DNA of 64,000 bases from assembly GCA_905116865.2 (NCBI GenBank), contig CAJHNH020008566.1, positions 102,501 to 166,500 of the forward strand. The letters run 5' to 3'. The first letter of the stretch is position 1, and every line of letters begins with the position of its first letter. Position numbers and translations under genes: made by a program. This DNA is from Candidula unifasciata (taxonomy: Eukaryota; Mollusca; Gastropoda; Stylommatophora; Geomitridae). Under the pieces are notes generated by a model. It saw nothing but the letters and a program-made list of their open reading frames with translations. It did no database searches and was not told where the DNA came from. Shown piece after piece: positions 33,389 through 44,364 of the stretch.

Positions 33389-34235
33389 TACCAAAACATG
33401 CTCATCAAACTTTACCAAACTTTACACAAATCAAATCATGTTCAACAAACTATAACTGACTGACTGACTTTCTACCCCACTAGGACATCACACTAGCGAT
33501 AAACACCCGATGACACAAAGTGCCACCATGTGGATGAGGATCACCGTGGAGAGGTCCCAGAAACCGCGTTCAGACAATTGGCCATATTGATGGCCTGCCT
33601 ATATTGCGGCCTCTGGCAAACGCCAGAGTGGGGCTTCAAATAACAAAAAATTACGTCCTAAGAATGACGTAGGGAATAACAAACTATACCAAACTTTACA
33701 CAAATCAAATCAAGCTCAACAAACTATACCAAACTTTACACAAACCGAAACATACTCAACAAACTATACCAAACTTTACACAAACCAAAACATGCTCAAC
33801 AAACTATACCAAACTTTACACAAACCAAAACATACTCAACAAACTATACCAAACTTTACACAAACTAAAACATACTCAACAAACTATACCAAACTTTACA
33901 CAAACCAAAACATGCTTAACAAACTATACCAAACTTTACACAAACCAAAACATGCTTAACAAACTATACCAAACTTTACACAAACCAAAACATGCTTAAC
34001 AAACTATACCAAACTTTACACAAACCAAAACATGCTCAACAAACTATACCAAACTTTACACAACCAAAACATGCTCAACAAACTATACCAAACTTTACAC
34101 AAACTAAAACATACTCAACAAACTATACCAAACTTTACACAAACCAAAACATACTCAACAAACTATACCAAACTTTACACAAACTAAAACATGCTCAACA
34201 AACTATACCAAACTTTACACAAATCAAATCATGTC
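33389..34235. repeat. 40-bp minisatellite interrupted by dispersed repeat B
   Basis: The unit contains caacaaactataccaaactt and tacacaaaccaaaacatgct. One to two units lie at 33389-33455, then repeat B (33456-33677), then about 14 units at 33678-34235. aacaaactata flanks the insertion at 33444-33454 and 33678-33688. Confidence 0.93.
33456..33677 (+). mobile_element. Dispersed repeat B, copy 2, inserted in the 40-bp array
   Basis: Matches 10070-10272 from taccccactaggacatcaca to gtggggcttcaaataac, preceded here by tgactgactgact. It lies inside a tandem array whose unit resumes right after it, so it is an insertion. The flanking aacaaactata could be a target duplication or simply array sequence. 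Confidence 0.75.
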
Positions 34236-34600
34236 TGACAAAATGGGACTCAGACCAAAGTAAAATGGACACAACCCAGTGAAACTTGACGGAAACCAAA
34301 CATAACTAGACTAAAACCAAAGTGAATTTGGAACAAACCAAACAGAATGGCACTCAGACCAAAGTAAACTGGACACAAACCAAACGGAATGGGACATTTA
34401 CCAAAGAGAACTGGATACAAACCGAACAGAATGGGACCTAAACCAAAGAAAACTGGACACCGACCAAACAGAGTGTGACTTAAACCCAAGATAACTGGAC
34501 ACAAAACAAACAGAATGGAACTCAAACCAAAGAGAACTAGACAAACCAAACAGAAATAGACTCAGTTTAAAGAGAACTGACACAGACTACAACAAACGAT
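34236..34600. repeat. Degenerate repeat of about 35 bp
   Basis: Recurring aaccaaacagaatgg, accaaagtaaactgg and actggacacaaacc in a loose period. It looks like an old, decayed array. Confidence 0.75.
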
Positions 34601-34706
34601 CTTCGTTTCCCAAAACATGGACACCCTGGAGGAGAGCCGCCCTATTCGCCTTGACCCTGAGCACTGGGACAGCACAGATGTTGGATTTGATTTGTAAGGA
34701 TTTGAT

Positions 34707-35415
34707 TCAAGAACCGACATCACAGCACTCGGCGCATTCCCATAAGCGCTGTGTCCCCATCTTCAGCAGCCAGCGAAGAGTTCCAATACTAATTGTGGCA
34801 GTAGCTTTCTGATTAAACGTCCGTCTTACCTTTCCTCTGAGCCTCGAGCATCTGCCAGAACCTCTCGTCACCCCCAACTGCATCAATCTCACCATACTGT
34901 GGTGATCCATCTGCTCCTCCGAATTGTACACGCTCTCCCACAAGGCACTAACCACGTCTGCCCTATCATGTAGCAGTATTCCTCCAAGTTGTGCAGAGCC
35001 AGCCAGTCTGTCCGAAGGTTCATTTCCCAACACACCGGTGTGACCCGGTGAAAAAATCCAGAAAATACTCCTCCCTCGTGTCCTCCGCAGCGAAGCATGC
35101 CACTCTGCACGAAGCATACCTGTTCTGATCTTCCTCAGCATGCTTTCTGAGTCAGTTACAATCACGATGTGTTGCCGTGACAGCCTCCACCTCCATTCTT
35201 AAGCTGGATGTTGTGGTATCATATGCTAGGCTCTCCTGCACCAAACGTCGACCATTAACTTTTGCTAAGAAGACCCAAGCACTTCTTTTGCCTCTTGACA
35301 CTGAACCGTCTGCGTAAATGATCAAATCCTCTGAGCGAGCATTAACTTGAATTAATTGCTAAATTTCCACCTCTGGCACCTGCTGGCCAATCTCTGCATT
35401 CCCGGCTCAGCGTGA
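34707..35415 (-). pseudogene. LINE copy 2: RNase H and C-terminus
   Basis: Minus-strand motifs: LIIYADGSV, LRMEVEAV, then after a frame change near 35165 VTDSESM and GHTGVLGNEPSDRLA, followed by the C-terminal RLRGKVRRTFNQKA and WECAECCDVGS before the stop at 34707. All four RNase H acidic motifs are visible, but they are split over two frames. Confidence 0.82.
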
Positions 35416-36672
35416 TTATGACTCTACACAAGTCTGACTGTTCAGGTGGCACTTTGACCCACTCCTTTCCTCGCCTAATGTTATCAAGGATGCAAACCTG
35501 TCTGATTGTGTCTTCTGCCTGAGCCATCTATACTTCCCTCTTATTAGCCGCTGACCCTTAACTGCACCCAGAGCTTCATGCAGAGGGTGATCTGTGTGTG
35601 CAGCTACATTGAGATATGACTTCGCCTGCAGCACCTTGTGCTTACCTGTAACCGTCGGCAAACCAAGGTTGTATCGCATACACACCACTGGGGTGTCTCT
35701 GGTGCAACACAGAATGACCCGCATAGCCGCGTTCTGTGTGCGCTCTAGTTTGTCCATCTGACTCTTTGAGACGGTAAGCAGTCCCATGCCATAATCCACC
35801 ACTGACAGGATCAGGTGCTGATATAGTGTGAAAAGCATTCTCTGCTCTATGTCAATTGCAGCCATAGTCTTAAGTGCTCTAAGTCCTTTTAGGCATCTCG
35901 TCACAACACTAGCCACATGGTCTTTTAATGACAGGCTCCTGTCAAATGTAATTCCCAGATACTTCAGTTTGCTCTCTCTATTGACGTCTCTACCACAAAA
36001 CAGACGCCATTTCCGGGTGGACGACAGCTCTTATTTCTGTACACCACTCAGTCACTTTACTGTCGCTTGTAGCTCCCGGGCTGTTTGTTCCCTCTCTTCC
36101 CCCTGCCTATATGCAAGTATATCATCCGCAAAAGTCAGTATCCTTCCAACTCCTGGTGCTTCTAGGCTTGCAATCTTGCTCGTATACACGTTGAAGAGCA
36201 CAGGCGAGATGGCGGATCCCTGTGGCAGTCCTGGGGCCAAAGTGCATGGTTCTGAGGTCCATGAGCCCAGTCGGAGAGCAACCCGACATGAATACAGGAC
36301 AGCTGCGACCCAATTCACCAGCCATGGACTGACCTCCTTCTCCCTCAGTGCCGTCATTAAGATGTCGTATCTCACTTTGTTTAAAGCATCCTCGAGATCC
36401 AGTCCTACCGCCATAGTTTCCTGTCTGTTCTGGAACCCTTCATAGACGTCAAAAGCAAAAGTGGCCGCATTTGCCCAAGTGTCCTTTCCTGGCCTATAAC
36501 TTCCCAGACCTCTTGGGAGAAGCTTTTCCCTTTCCAAAAATTCTTGTAACTTTACAGCAACTATCTTCTCCAAGACCTTCCCAAATGTGTTTTGTAAGGT
36601 GATGATTCTAAAGCCACTGCGCTTAGAATGATCTTTAAAAGGTTTTGGTAGTGGGATTAGATAGCTGTGCAC
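35416..36672 (-). pseudogene. LINE copy 2: reverse transcriptase core and thumb
   Basis: 36052-36672 contains HSYLIPLPKPFKDHSK, RIITLQNTFGKVLEKI, GLDLEDALNKVRYD, GLPQGSAISPVLFNVYTS and the catalytic TFADDILAY. After a stop near 36050 the frame resumes with KYLGITFDR and LVSVVDYGMGLLTVSKSQ-like thumb sequence at 35416-35916. It has GLPQG intact where copy 1 has a stop. Confidence 0.88.
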
Positions 36673-37266
36673 TCAGTCCTGCGGTACTGATGCTGTCTTA
36701 ATACTCTGGTTTAAACAGTCGTCCATCTCTGCCAGGTCTACATTGCTCAACGCCTTCATGTGACCATACCAGATTCCATCAGGCCCTGGTGCAGTGTCTT
36801 TTGCTTTTTTCAAAATTTGTTTGATATCTTCCACTTGTATCATGTCTTCATAATGCACATTCTTCATGGTGCCAGCTAACTCCTTTCTAACTGCATCCCT
36901 GATGTCTACATCATTATGATCTGCCTGAGCTATAAACCTATGGAGAAAAGCCTCCCCTTTCACCTTGTCTGTTGTCACACGCACACCATCGTATCTACAA
37001 ATTGTTCCGACTGTCATAGGCCGATCTTTTCTTTGTATCTGCCTTTGCAGCTTCCAGAATTTCCCTAATGTTTTATCGCCTCCCAAATCATTCACAAAAG
37101 TTTCCCACTTTGCTCTTTTGGCCTTTGCAGCACAGCGCTTGAAAACCTCCACCTTATCTTTTTTTCACATTCTCCGCCATCTCCACTTCCTCTCGTGAGC
37201 TTGAGGGTGTCTGTCGTACTTTCTTTAGCTGCTTCACTGCGGCTCTCTTTGCCTTCCACGCCTGTT
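36673..37266 (-). pseudogene. LINE copy 2: linker and start of reverse transcriptase
   Basis: One frame (36673-37152) covers the linker GKFWKLQRQIQRKDRP and the RT entry motif DTAPGPDGIWYGHMKAL. The segment 37153-37266 is in another frame, so a frameshift separates it from the endonuclease. Confidence 0.75.
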
Positions 37267-38037
37267 CTACTTCTGGAGTCCACCATGGGGGTTGTAGAAA
37301 GTTCTGGCAGTTTTGTTGCATGCTCCCCGTCTGAGGCGTCCAAGTAGGTTGTTGGTCCACTTATACTGGAAGGTCTTGCGTGCTCTCCCAACCTTGACCT
37401 TAATGAGTTTCGAAATCAAGACTGAAAATGGTAGGTGATCACTCCCATGGTCATTCAGGACAGTCCATTTAACATCTAAAACCGACGACTGAGAGACAAA
37501 TGTCAAGTCAATGGCTGTGTCTGCATCGCCAGACCTTATTGCCATTCTAGTCGGCCTCCCATCATTGATGCAGACCATATCGGAGTCAACCATGGCCTCT
37601 GCAAGAGCAATTCCCTGTCGGTTTTCTCCACTGCTGTCCCATTCTCTGTTCCTCGCGTTGAAATCCCCACATTTGAGTAACCTATCACCTGGTAACTCCT
37701 CCAATTCATTGAGCCAGCTCAATTGTTCACTTCTGACAAAACAGTCTACCGTGGCATATATATTTATGAGGCTCCAACTTAAGCTACCAATCTCCACCTG
37801 TATCCCTTGAACCTCTCGTCAACTGTGGTTCCACTGGACCAAGTCAAGCACCACATGCTTCACTCCCTCCTTTACCACCAGACCTTGTCCATGTTTCTCC
37901 TGTTCAACAGGGTTTATATAACTGACGTACCCCGGGCAATGATATTTGTCTGTATTTAGCTCCTGGAGCATGATGTCATCAAAATCAAAAATCAACCTCT
38001 CCAGTACAGGACCTCTCTGCCTAGCACTCCGACCGTT
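37267..38037 (-). pseudogene. LINE copy 2: APE-type endonuclease
   Basis: Minus-strand motifs in order: DIMLQEL (catalytic Glu region), WSLINIYA, KCGDFNARNREWDS (GDFN loop), CINDGRPTRM, AIDLTFVS, and GSDHLPFSVLI (catalytic Asp-His). A stop near 37818 interrupts the frame between the first and second motifs. The enzyme would nick target DNA to start reverse transcription. Confidence 0.85.
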
Positions 38038-38253
38038 CTAGTATCCAACTCTTACATGAGTAAAGCTTAATCTCTCCGCTTTTCGTCTTGTTCTCCGAGC
38101 ACCTGCCCTCCTATTGCTATGCCTTCTTCTCTCTCCATTTCCTCGTCGTCTCCTTCTCACTCCCTCTTCACTAACCTCTGAATAATGTGTCAAGCGCAGA
38201 GCACGTGCCCTGTAGCTCCGGCGACGATTCCTATGTATATTTTTTAAATCCAT
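38038..38253 (-). pseudogene. LINE copy 2: basic N-terminal segment
   Basis: About 71 codons from an ATG at 38251-38253, extremely Arg-rich (RRRRRGNGERRR), ending RVGY-stop. The next in-frame residues (NGRSARQRGPVLERLI) look like the first strand of the endonuclease, so the stop near 38040 is probably a mutation within one original frame. Confidence 0.55.
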
Positions 38254-38484
38254 ACGAAAAAAATAGAGTACTGCAGGAAATGACCGGTCACCCTAGTTTG
38301 GCCTGCCTGCTAGGGAAGGGGCAATGGATGTCCCGTAGGAGTCCATACGCCTGGTGCCGCCTCGCACGCCAGCCAGACGTCCAACGTTCATGACCACCTT
38401 ACCCGTGGCCATCCAGTTCCTCAGCACGTTGGTCCACCTTGAACTTGGGGGTTTAAATTCGGAGTTTGCCGTCTCCTAGATTAA

Positions 38485-38888
38485 TACGTTGGTCTCCCCA
38501 TGTACACACCGGTACACACTAGCTCGCTTCTGATTAGTCGACCTCCAGCCTACCTCACTTTTGATAGGTCGGCCTTGAGCGATCCGACTTTCACACAAGG
38601 TCACAGGGCTATTCCGCACTGGCGCTGATATCTAATGTTGTATATTGCACCATGCCAGAGCTTTTAGCACTACAAAAACATTTATATACTGGGTCTAACA
38701 CACAACACCCTCCTCCTCCCCCCCCCCCCCCCAGAGAGTGACGAAACCTATGTCAAAGGCCGTCTTTTACTTTGAATAAAAACGTAAATGCAAGACAACA
38801 AAAGACCGCAACACCCATAACCTCGACCAGACTACTCCTACAAACTCATCAGTGGAGTTGACCTACATTTGGTTGGGAGACTAACGTA
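38485..38888. mobile_element. Non-autonomous TIR element (MITE-like), copy 2, TTAA-flanked
   Basis: About 404 bp between TTAA at 38481-38484 and TTAA at 38889-38892. The ends read TACGTTGGTCTCCC and, inverse-complemented, TACGTTAGTCTCCC: 13 of 14 match. TTAA target duplications are characteristic of piggyBac-type transposons. The inside matches 29048-29440 and includes a C run at about 38718-38732. No transposase is present. Confidence 0.8.
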
Positions 38889-38892
38889 TTAA

Positions 38893-39240
38893 GAACCGGA
38901 GATGGGACTGCACCGGTAAAATGTCCCGCCTCACTGACAGACGTTATTGTTGCAGTACTAGCCAAGGTAAACAGGAACTCGCCCACAGGGGCGTGTGGAA
39001 CACTTGTGACATGAGGTGAAAGGTTGGGGGTCACACTCTGAGAATATAACCAACAGTAAGAAGCCACCAGAAGATCAGTTAACCTCATTGCTGTTTTTAA
39101 CCTCGTTGCTGTTTTTAACCTCGTTGCTGTTTTTAACCTCATTTCTGTTTCTTTCATCTGAAAATTGATTTGTATTAATTTCACGGAAACCAACGTGGTG
39201 TAGCAGCTAGATACTCACCACGGGTCCCTAAAGCCGTAGG
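38893..39240. other. Spacer with short tandem repeat
   Basis: About four copies of an 18-bp unit (cctcgttgctgtttttaa) at 39082-39148. Otherwise nothing recognised. Confidence 0.5.
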
Positions 39241-39668
39241 ATCGATTACCAGTTTATATGATGGATTACTAGTTTATATGATGGATTACTAGTTTATATG
39301 ATGGATTACTAGTTTATATGATGGATTACTAGTTTATATGATTGAATACCAGTTGATATGATGGAGTACAAGTTTATATGATGGATTACCCGCTTATATG
39401 ATGGATTGCCAGTTTATATGATGGATTACCAGTTTATATGATGGATTACCAGTTTATATGATGGAGTACCAGTTTATATGATGGAGTACCAGTTTATATG
39501 ATGGAGTACCAGTTTATATGATGGATTACCAGTTTATATGATGGATTAACAGTTTATATGATGGATTACCAGTTTATATGATGGACTACCCGTTTATATG
39601 GTGGATTACCCGCTTATATGATGGATTACCAGTTTATATGATGAATTACCCGTTTATATGGTGGAATA
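39241..39668. repeat. 20-bp minisatellite, about 21 copies
   Basis: The unit is agtttatatgatggattacc, with attac/agtac and agttt/cgctt variants. Confidence 0.95.
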
Positions 39669-39711
39669 TCAATGTCTGAGGTGGTTACCAGTTTAAATGA
39701 TGCTTGCCTGC

Positions 39712-39845
39712 ATATCCGAAGGTCAAAGGTTAAAACACGAAGGAAACGGGACTTTTTGAAACATGACCCTGGCGCCCAGGTCGACCCAGCCTCAAATCGT
39801 TACCAGGTAAAGTCATGGGAAGCAAAGGTGGCGGGCATGACTACA
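39712..39845 (+). mobile_element. SINE family 2, copy 3
   Basis: The tail ccaggtcgacccagcc and gttaccaggtaaagtcatgg matches the minus-strand element at 2841-3004. The head (gaaggtcaaaggttaaaaca) is diverged. Confidence 0.55.
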
Positions 39846-40064
39846 ATCCCTAATAAGTGCCGATTGATCTATACAGTATTAGTTTAGCTGTACATGTGCA
39901 ATATGCTTGAGGGAGTGGAATAATGACCTTTATATGTTTATGAGGTTGGTGACCAGTGCACTTGTTCTATTTGTTCCTTGTCATTTACATCTGTCCCTCT
40001 GATTTTAGCAGACCTGGCTCCAGCCATAAACTAACAACCACTTTGTAGTCAACAGAAAATAGTT
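39846..40064. other. Unique spacer
   Basis: Nothing recognised. Confidence 0.3.
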
Positions 40065-41394
40065 GTTGGACAAGTTACAAATGAGTCATTCAGACACGTG
40101 TCCATGTAACTGAAACCAGAGTTAATAAACCATACAAGTTTTGTTGGATAAGTTACAAATGAGTCATTCAGACACGTGTCCATGTAACTGAAACCAGAGT
40201 TAATACACCATACAAGTTTTGTTGGATAAGTTACAAATGAGTCATTCAGACACGTGTCCATGTAACTGAAACCAGAGTTAATACACCATACAAGTTTTGT
40301 TGGATAAGTTACAAATGAGTTATTCAGACACGTGTCCATGTAACTGAAACCAGAGTTAATACACCATACAAGTTTTGTTGGATAAGTTACAAATGAGTTA
40401 TTCAGACACGTGTCCATGTAACTGAAACCAGAGTTAATACACCATACAAGTTTTGTTGGAAAAGTTACAAATGAGTCATTCAGACACGTATCCATGTAAC
40501 TGAAACCAGAGTTAATACACTATACAAGTTTTGTTGGGTAAGTTACAAATGAGTCATTCAGACACGTGTCCATGTAACTGAAACCAGAGTTAATACACCA
40601 TACAAGTTTTGTTGGAAAAGTTACAAATGAGTCATTCAGACACGTGTCCATGTAACTGAAACCAGAGTTAATACACCATACAAGTTTTGTTGGATAAGTT
40701 ACAAATGAGTCATTCAGACACGTGTCCATGTAACTGAAACCAGAGTTAATACACCATACAAGTTTTGTTGGAAAAGTTACAAATGAGTCATTCAGACACG
40801 TGTCCATGTAACTGAAACCAGAGTTAATACACCATACAACAAGTTTTGTTGGATAAGTTACAAATGAGTCATTCAGACACGTGTCCATGTAACTGAAACC
40901 AGAGTTAATACACCATACAAGTTTTGTTGGATAAGTTACAAATGAGTCATTCAGACACGTGTCCATGTAACTGAGACCAGAGTTAATACACCATACAAGT
41001 TTTGTTGGATAAGTTACAAATGAGTCATTCAGACACGTGTCCATGTAACTGAGACCAGAGTTAATACACCATACAAGTTTTGTTGGATAAGTTACAAATG
41101 AGTCATTCAGAGACGTGGCCATGTAACTGAAACCAGAGTTAATACACCATACAAGTTTTGTTGGATAAATTACAAATGAGTCATTCAGACACGTATCCAT
41201 GTAACTGAAACCAGAGTTAATACACCATACAAGTTTTGTTGGATAAGTTACAAATGAGTCATTCAGACACGTGTCCATGTAACTGAGACCAGAGTTAATA
41301 CACCATACAAGTTTTGTTGGATAAGTTACAAATGAGTCATTCAGACACGTGTCCATGTAACTGAGACCAGAGTTAATACACCATACAAGTTTTC
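40065..41394. repeat. 78-bp minisatellite, about 17 copies
   Basis: The unit contains gttggataagttacaaatga, gtcattcagacacgtgtcca and ccagagttaatacaccatac. Spacing 40065 to 40143 gives 78 bp, i.e. 26 codons, so the minus strand stays open in two long stretches split by single-base changes. There is no sign that it is translated. Confidence 0.96.
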
Positions 41395-41867
41395 AGATCA
41401 GTGGCCGCCATTGTTGTCCTACAGAACAGGGTCATTGTTGAATAAACGGTAAGGCGGTGAAGGATTGGATAACTTATTCAGGAGATTCACTTTGTTGTAT
41501 GGGAGCTGACGGTTGGTATGATAAACAAGCTTCTACCGAGTCACAATGGTCTAGTGTTTGCTTGACTAACTCCTTGTTCATTTTCTAAATTATTCACATC
41601 TTGTCTCTGTGAAGTGGTGATACGTTTCAGTCACTTTATGCTTGATTGATCAGGTGATTGGCAATCTTCTGGTAGGCTGAGTTTTAACTGTTGAAGTAGG
41701 AAGTCATCTGAACATAAAATTGTCTTACCTACAGTGGAGTAGAGCTTCTACAGAGAGTGTTTTTTTTTTTTTATTTAGATCTGGTAGTGAAGCCAAATCC
41801 ATGGGATATGTGTCGTAAAGGTCTCTTTCCTCCCTCCAAGCTGATAAACCAGTAAAGTGTACAATAC
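41395..41867. other. Unique spacer
   Basis: No gene seen. A T run at about 41760-41772. Confidence 0.3.
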
Positions 41868-42065
41868 AGACATCACAAAAACATCACATCAGGAGACAGA
41901 CATCAGAACATCACACCTGCAGACAGACATCAGAACATCACATCTGCAGACAGACATCAGAACATCACATCTGCAGACAGACATCAGAACATCACATCTG
42001 CAGACAGACATCAGAACATCACATTTGCCGACAGACATCAGAACATCACATCTGCGGACAGACAT
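41868..42065. repeat. 27-bp minisatellite, about 7 copies
   Basis: The unit contains cagacatcagaacatcacat followed by ctgcaga. Confidence 0.93.
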
Positions 42066-42245
42066 ATCCAAATGTATCCAAGTGATGACTGAACAGCTCA
42101 TGACAAGTGGGCTTGTTGCTGGGAGACCTCGCCTGGGAATGTTTCCATAGCGACTGATGATTTCATTGTTAATAGACTCCCAGCTTACACCCAGAGAACA
42201 CGTTTGTGTACACACTAGCTGCTTTTTTCTTGTGCACAGTAGTCA

Positions 42246-42449
42246 CTACTCTTTACAGTAGTTCAGTCATATCTGACTTGTACAGTAGTTCAGTCACATC
42301 TGACTTGTACAGTAGTTCAGTCACATCTGACTTGTACAGTAGTTCAGTCACATCTGACTTGTACAGTAGTTCAGTCACATCTGACTTGTACAGTAGTTCA
42401 GTCATATCTGACTTGTACAGTAGTTCAGTCACATCTGACTTGTACAGTG
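42246..42449. repeat. 27-bp minisatellite (second type), about 8 copies
   Basis: The unit contains tacagtagttcagtcacatc followed by tgacttg. It is unrelated to the 27-bp array just before it. Confidence 0.94.
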
Positions 42450-42499
42450 ACTATTTTTTTTGTATAAACCTTTGCTTTGCACTGCATCATGCATATGTG

Positions 42500-42620
42500 C
42501 AGACATGCACAAATGCAGACATGCACACACCCACAGCCACACACCCACCCACCCACACACCCACCCACACACCCACCCACACACACACACACATGCACAC
42601 ACACACACGCACACACACCA
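42500..42620. repeat. CA/CCCA-rich microsatellite
   Basis: Mixed cacaca and cacccaccc stretches. Confidence 0.85.
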
Positions 42621-42659
42621 TGTAACACCACACTCATACAAACATATCCAAGCCATCTG

Positions 42660-42790
42660 TTTTCAAACAGCACTTGTTTAATACTTGTAGTATAGATATA
42701 GCTCAGTAAATGGTGTGAGAAATGTTTTCAAACAGCACTTGTTTAATACTTGTAGTATAGATATAGCTCAGTAAATGGTGTGAGAAATGA
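42660..42790. repeat. 65-bp direct duplication upstream of the coiled-coil exon
   Basis: tttcaaacagcacttgttta through ctcagtaaatggtgtgagaa occurs twice, offset 65 bp, almost without changes. The second copy ends about 30 nt before the exon. Confidence 0.93.
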
Positions 42791-42817
42791 ATGAAATATG
42801 TTTCTGTGATCTGACAG

Positions 42818-43028
42818 GGAGATTATGAGGGAGATCCAGCGTCTGAGGCTGGAGCAGGAGGCTTTTGCGCAGGAAGGTGGAGACAGCAGCCAGTACAATC
42901 CCACCCTGCTGACAGAACTGAGACTGTTGAGACAACGCAAGGATGAGCTGGAGGCTCGCATGCAATCCTTGCAGGAGTCCAGGAAAGACCTGATGGTGCA
43001 GCTGGAGACATTGATGAAACTGCTCAAA
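42818..43028 (+). CDS. Dyb: Dystrobrevin exon: main coiled-coil exon
   Basis: Exon of 211 nt, entering in phase 2 and leaving in phase 0. It is bounded by ...ctgacag and gtaaga. It encodes about 71 residues with the family signature [19 protein letters not shown], followed by a heptad-rich stretch ending LETLMKLLK. Vertebrate dystrobrevins carry a nearly superimposable segment, and in that family these coiled coils form the heterodimer with dystrophin. This is the strongest host-gene match in the window. The 3' end of the exon together with its donor has been amplified into the tandem array that follows, so several alternative donors lie downstream. The one at 43071 stays in frame. A 65-bp direct duplication (42664-42790) lies just upstream of the acceptor. 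Confidence 0.95.
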
Positions 43029-44364
43029 GTAAGAGATGAGTCCACTCTTTCATTGATGAAACTGCTCAAAGTAAGAGATGACAGTTAGATGAGTTCACTC
43101 TTTTATTGATGAAACTGCTCAAAGTAAGAGATGACAGTTAGATGAGTCCACTCTTTCATTGATGAAACTGCTTAAATTAAGAGATAAGAGATGAGTTCAC
43201 TCTTTCATTGATGAAACTGCTCAAAGTAAGAGATGAGTCCACTCTTTCATTGATGAAACTGCTCAAAGTAAGAGATGACAGTTAGATGAGTTCACTCTTT
43301 CATTGATGAAACTGCTCAAAGTAAGAGATGACAGATGAGTCCAATCTTTTTATTGATGAAACTGCTCAAAGTAAGAGATGAGTCCACTCTTTTATTAATG
43401 AAACTGCTCAAAGTAAGAGATGACAGATGAGTCCACTCTTTTATTAATGAAACCGCTCAAAGTGAGAGATGACAGATGAGTTCACTCTTTTATTGATGAA
43501 ACTGCTCAAAGTGAGAGATGAGAGATGAGTTCTCTTTCATTGATGAAACTGCTCAAAGTAAGAGATGACAGATGAGTCCACTCTTTTATTGATGAAACTG
43601 CTCAAAGTAAGAGATGACAGTTAGATGAGTTCACTCTTTCATTGATGAAACTGCTCAAAGTAAGAGATGACAGATGAGTCCAATCTTTTTATTGATGAAA
43701 CTGCTCAAAGTAAGAGATGAGTCCACTCTTTTATTAATGAAACTGCTCAAAGTAAGAGATGACAGATGAGTCCACTCTTTTATTAATGAAACCGCTCAAA
43801 GTGAGAGATGAGAGATGAGTTCACTCTTTTATTGATGAAACTGCTCAAAGTGAGAGATGAGAGATGAGTTCACTCTTTCATTGATGAAACTGCTCAAAGT
43901 AAGAGATGACAGATGAGTCCACTCTTTTATTGATGAAACTGCTCAAAGTAAGAGATGAGTCCACTCTTTTATTAATGAAACTGCTCAAAGTAAGAGATGA
44001 CAGATGAGTCCACTCTTTTATTAATGAAACTGCTCAAAGTGAGAGATGAGAGATGAGTTCACTCTTTTATTGATGAAACTGCTCAAAGTGAGAGATGAGA
44101 GATGAGTTCACTCTTTCATTGATGAAACTGCTCAAAGTAAGAGATGACAGATGAGTCCACTCTTTTATTGATGAAACTGCTCAAAGTAAGAGATGACAGA
44201 TGAGTCCACTCTTTCATTGATGAAACTGCTTAAAGTAAGAGATGAGAGATGAGTTCACTCTTTCATTGATGAAACTGCTCAAAGTAAGAGATGACAGATG
44301 AGTCCACTCTTTTATTGATGAAACTGCTTAAAGTAAGAGATGAGAGATGAGTTCACTCTTTCAG
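43008..44364. repeat. Exon-derived minisatellite carrying the splice donor, about 28 copies
   Basis: The unit contains ttgatgaaactgctcaaag, then taagagatga (or tgagagatga) and a linker with gagtccactcttt. Unit length varies from 42 to about 52 bp. The first unit is the last 21 nt of the exon 42818-43028 plus its donor, so the array grew from the exon-intron border. Every copy keeps a GT after the AAA. Confidence 0.95.

Larger units (their letters stand above)
34700..38260 (-). mobile_element. I/Nimbus-like LINE, copy 2, near full length but broken
   Basis: Minus-strand order: an Arg-rich segment, APE endonuclease, linker, reverse transcriptase (FADD), RNase H, cysteine-containing C-terminus, and a short 3' region towards 34600. 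It is longer than copy 1 because the endonuclease is present. Shared landmarks (CINDGRPTR, GLPQG...SPVLFNVYT, LRALK, GHTGV, WECAECC) put both copies in one family, though diverged. Multiple stops and frameshifts make it inactive. It lies inside the 14-kb dystrobrevin intron in antisense orientation. Confidence 0.9.
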
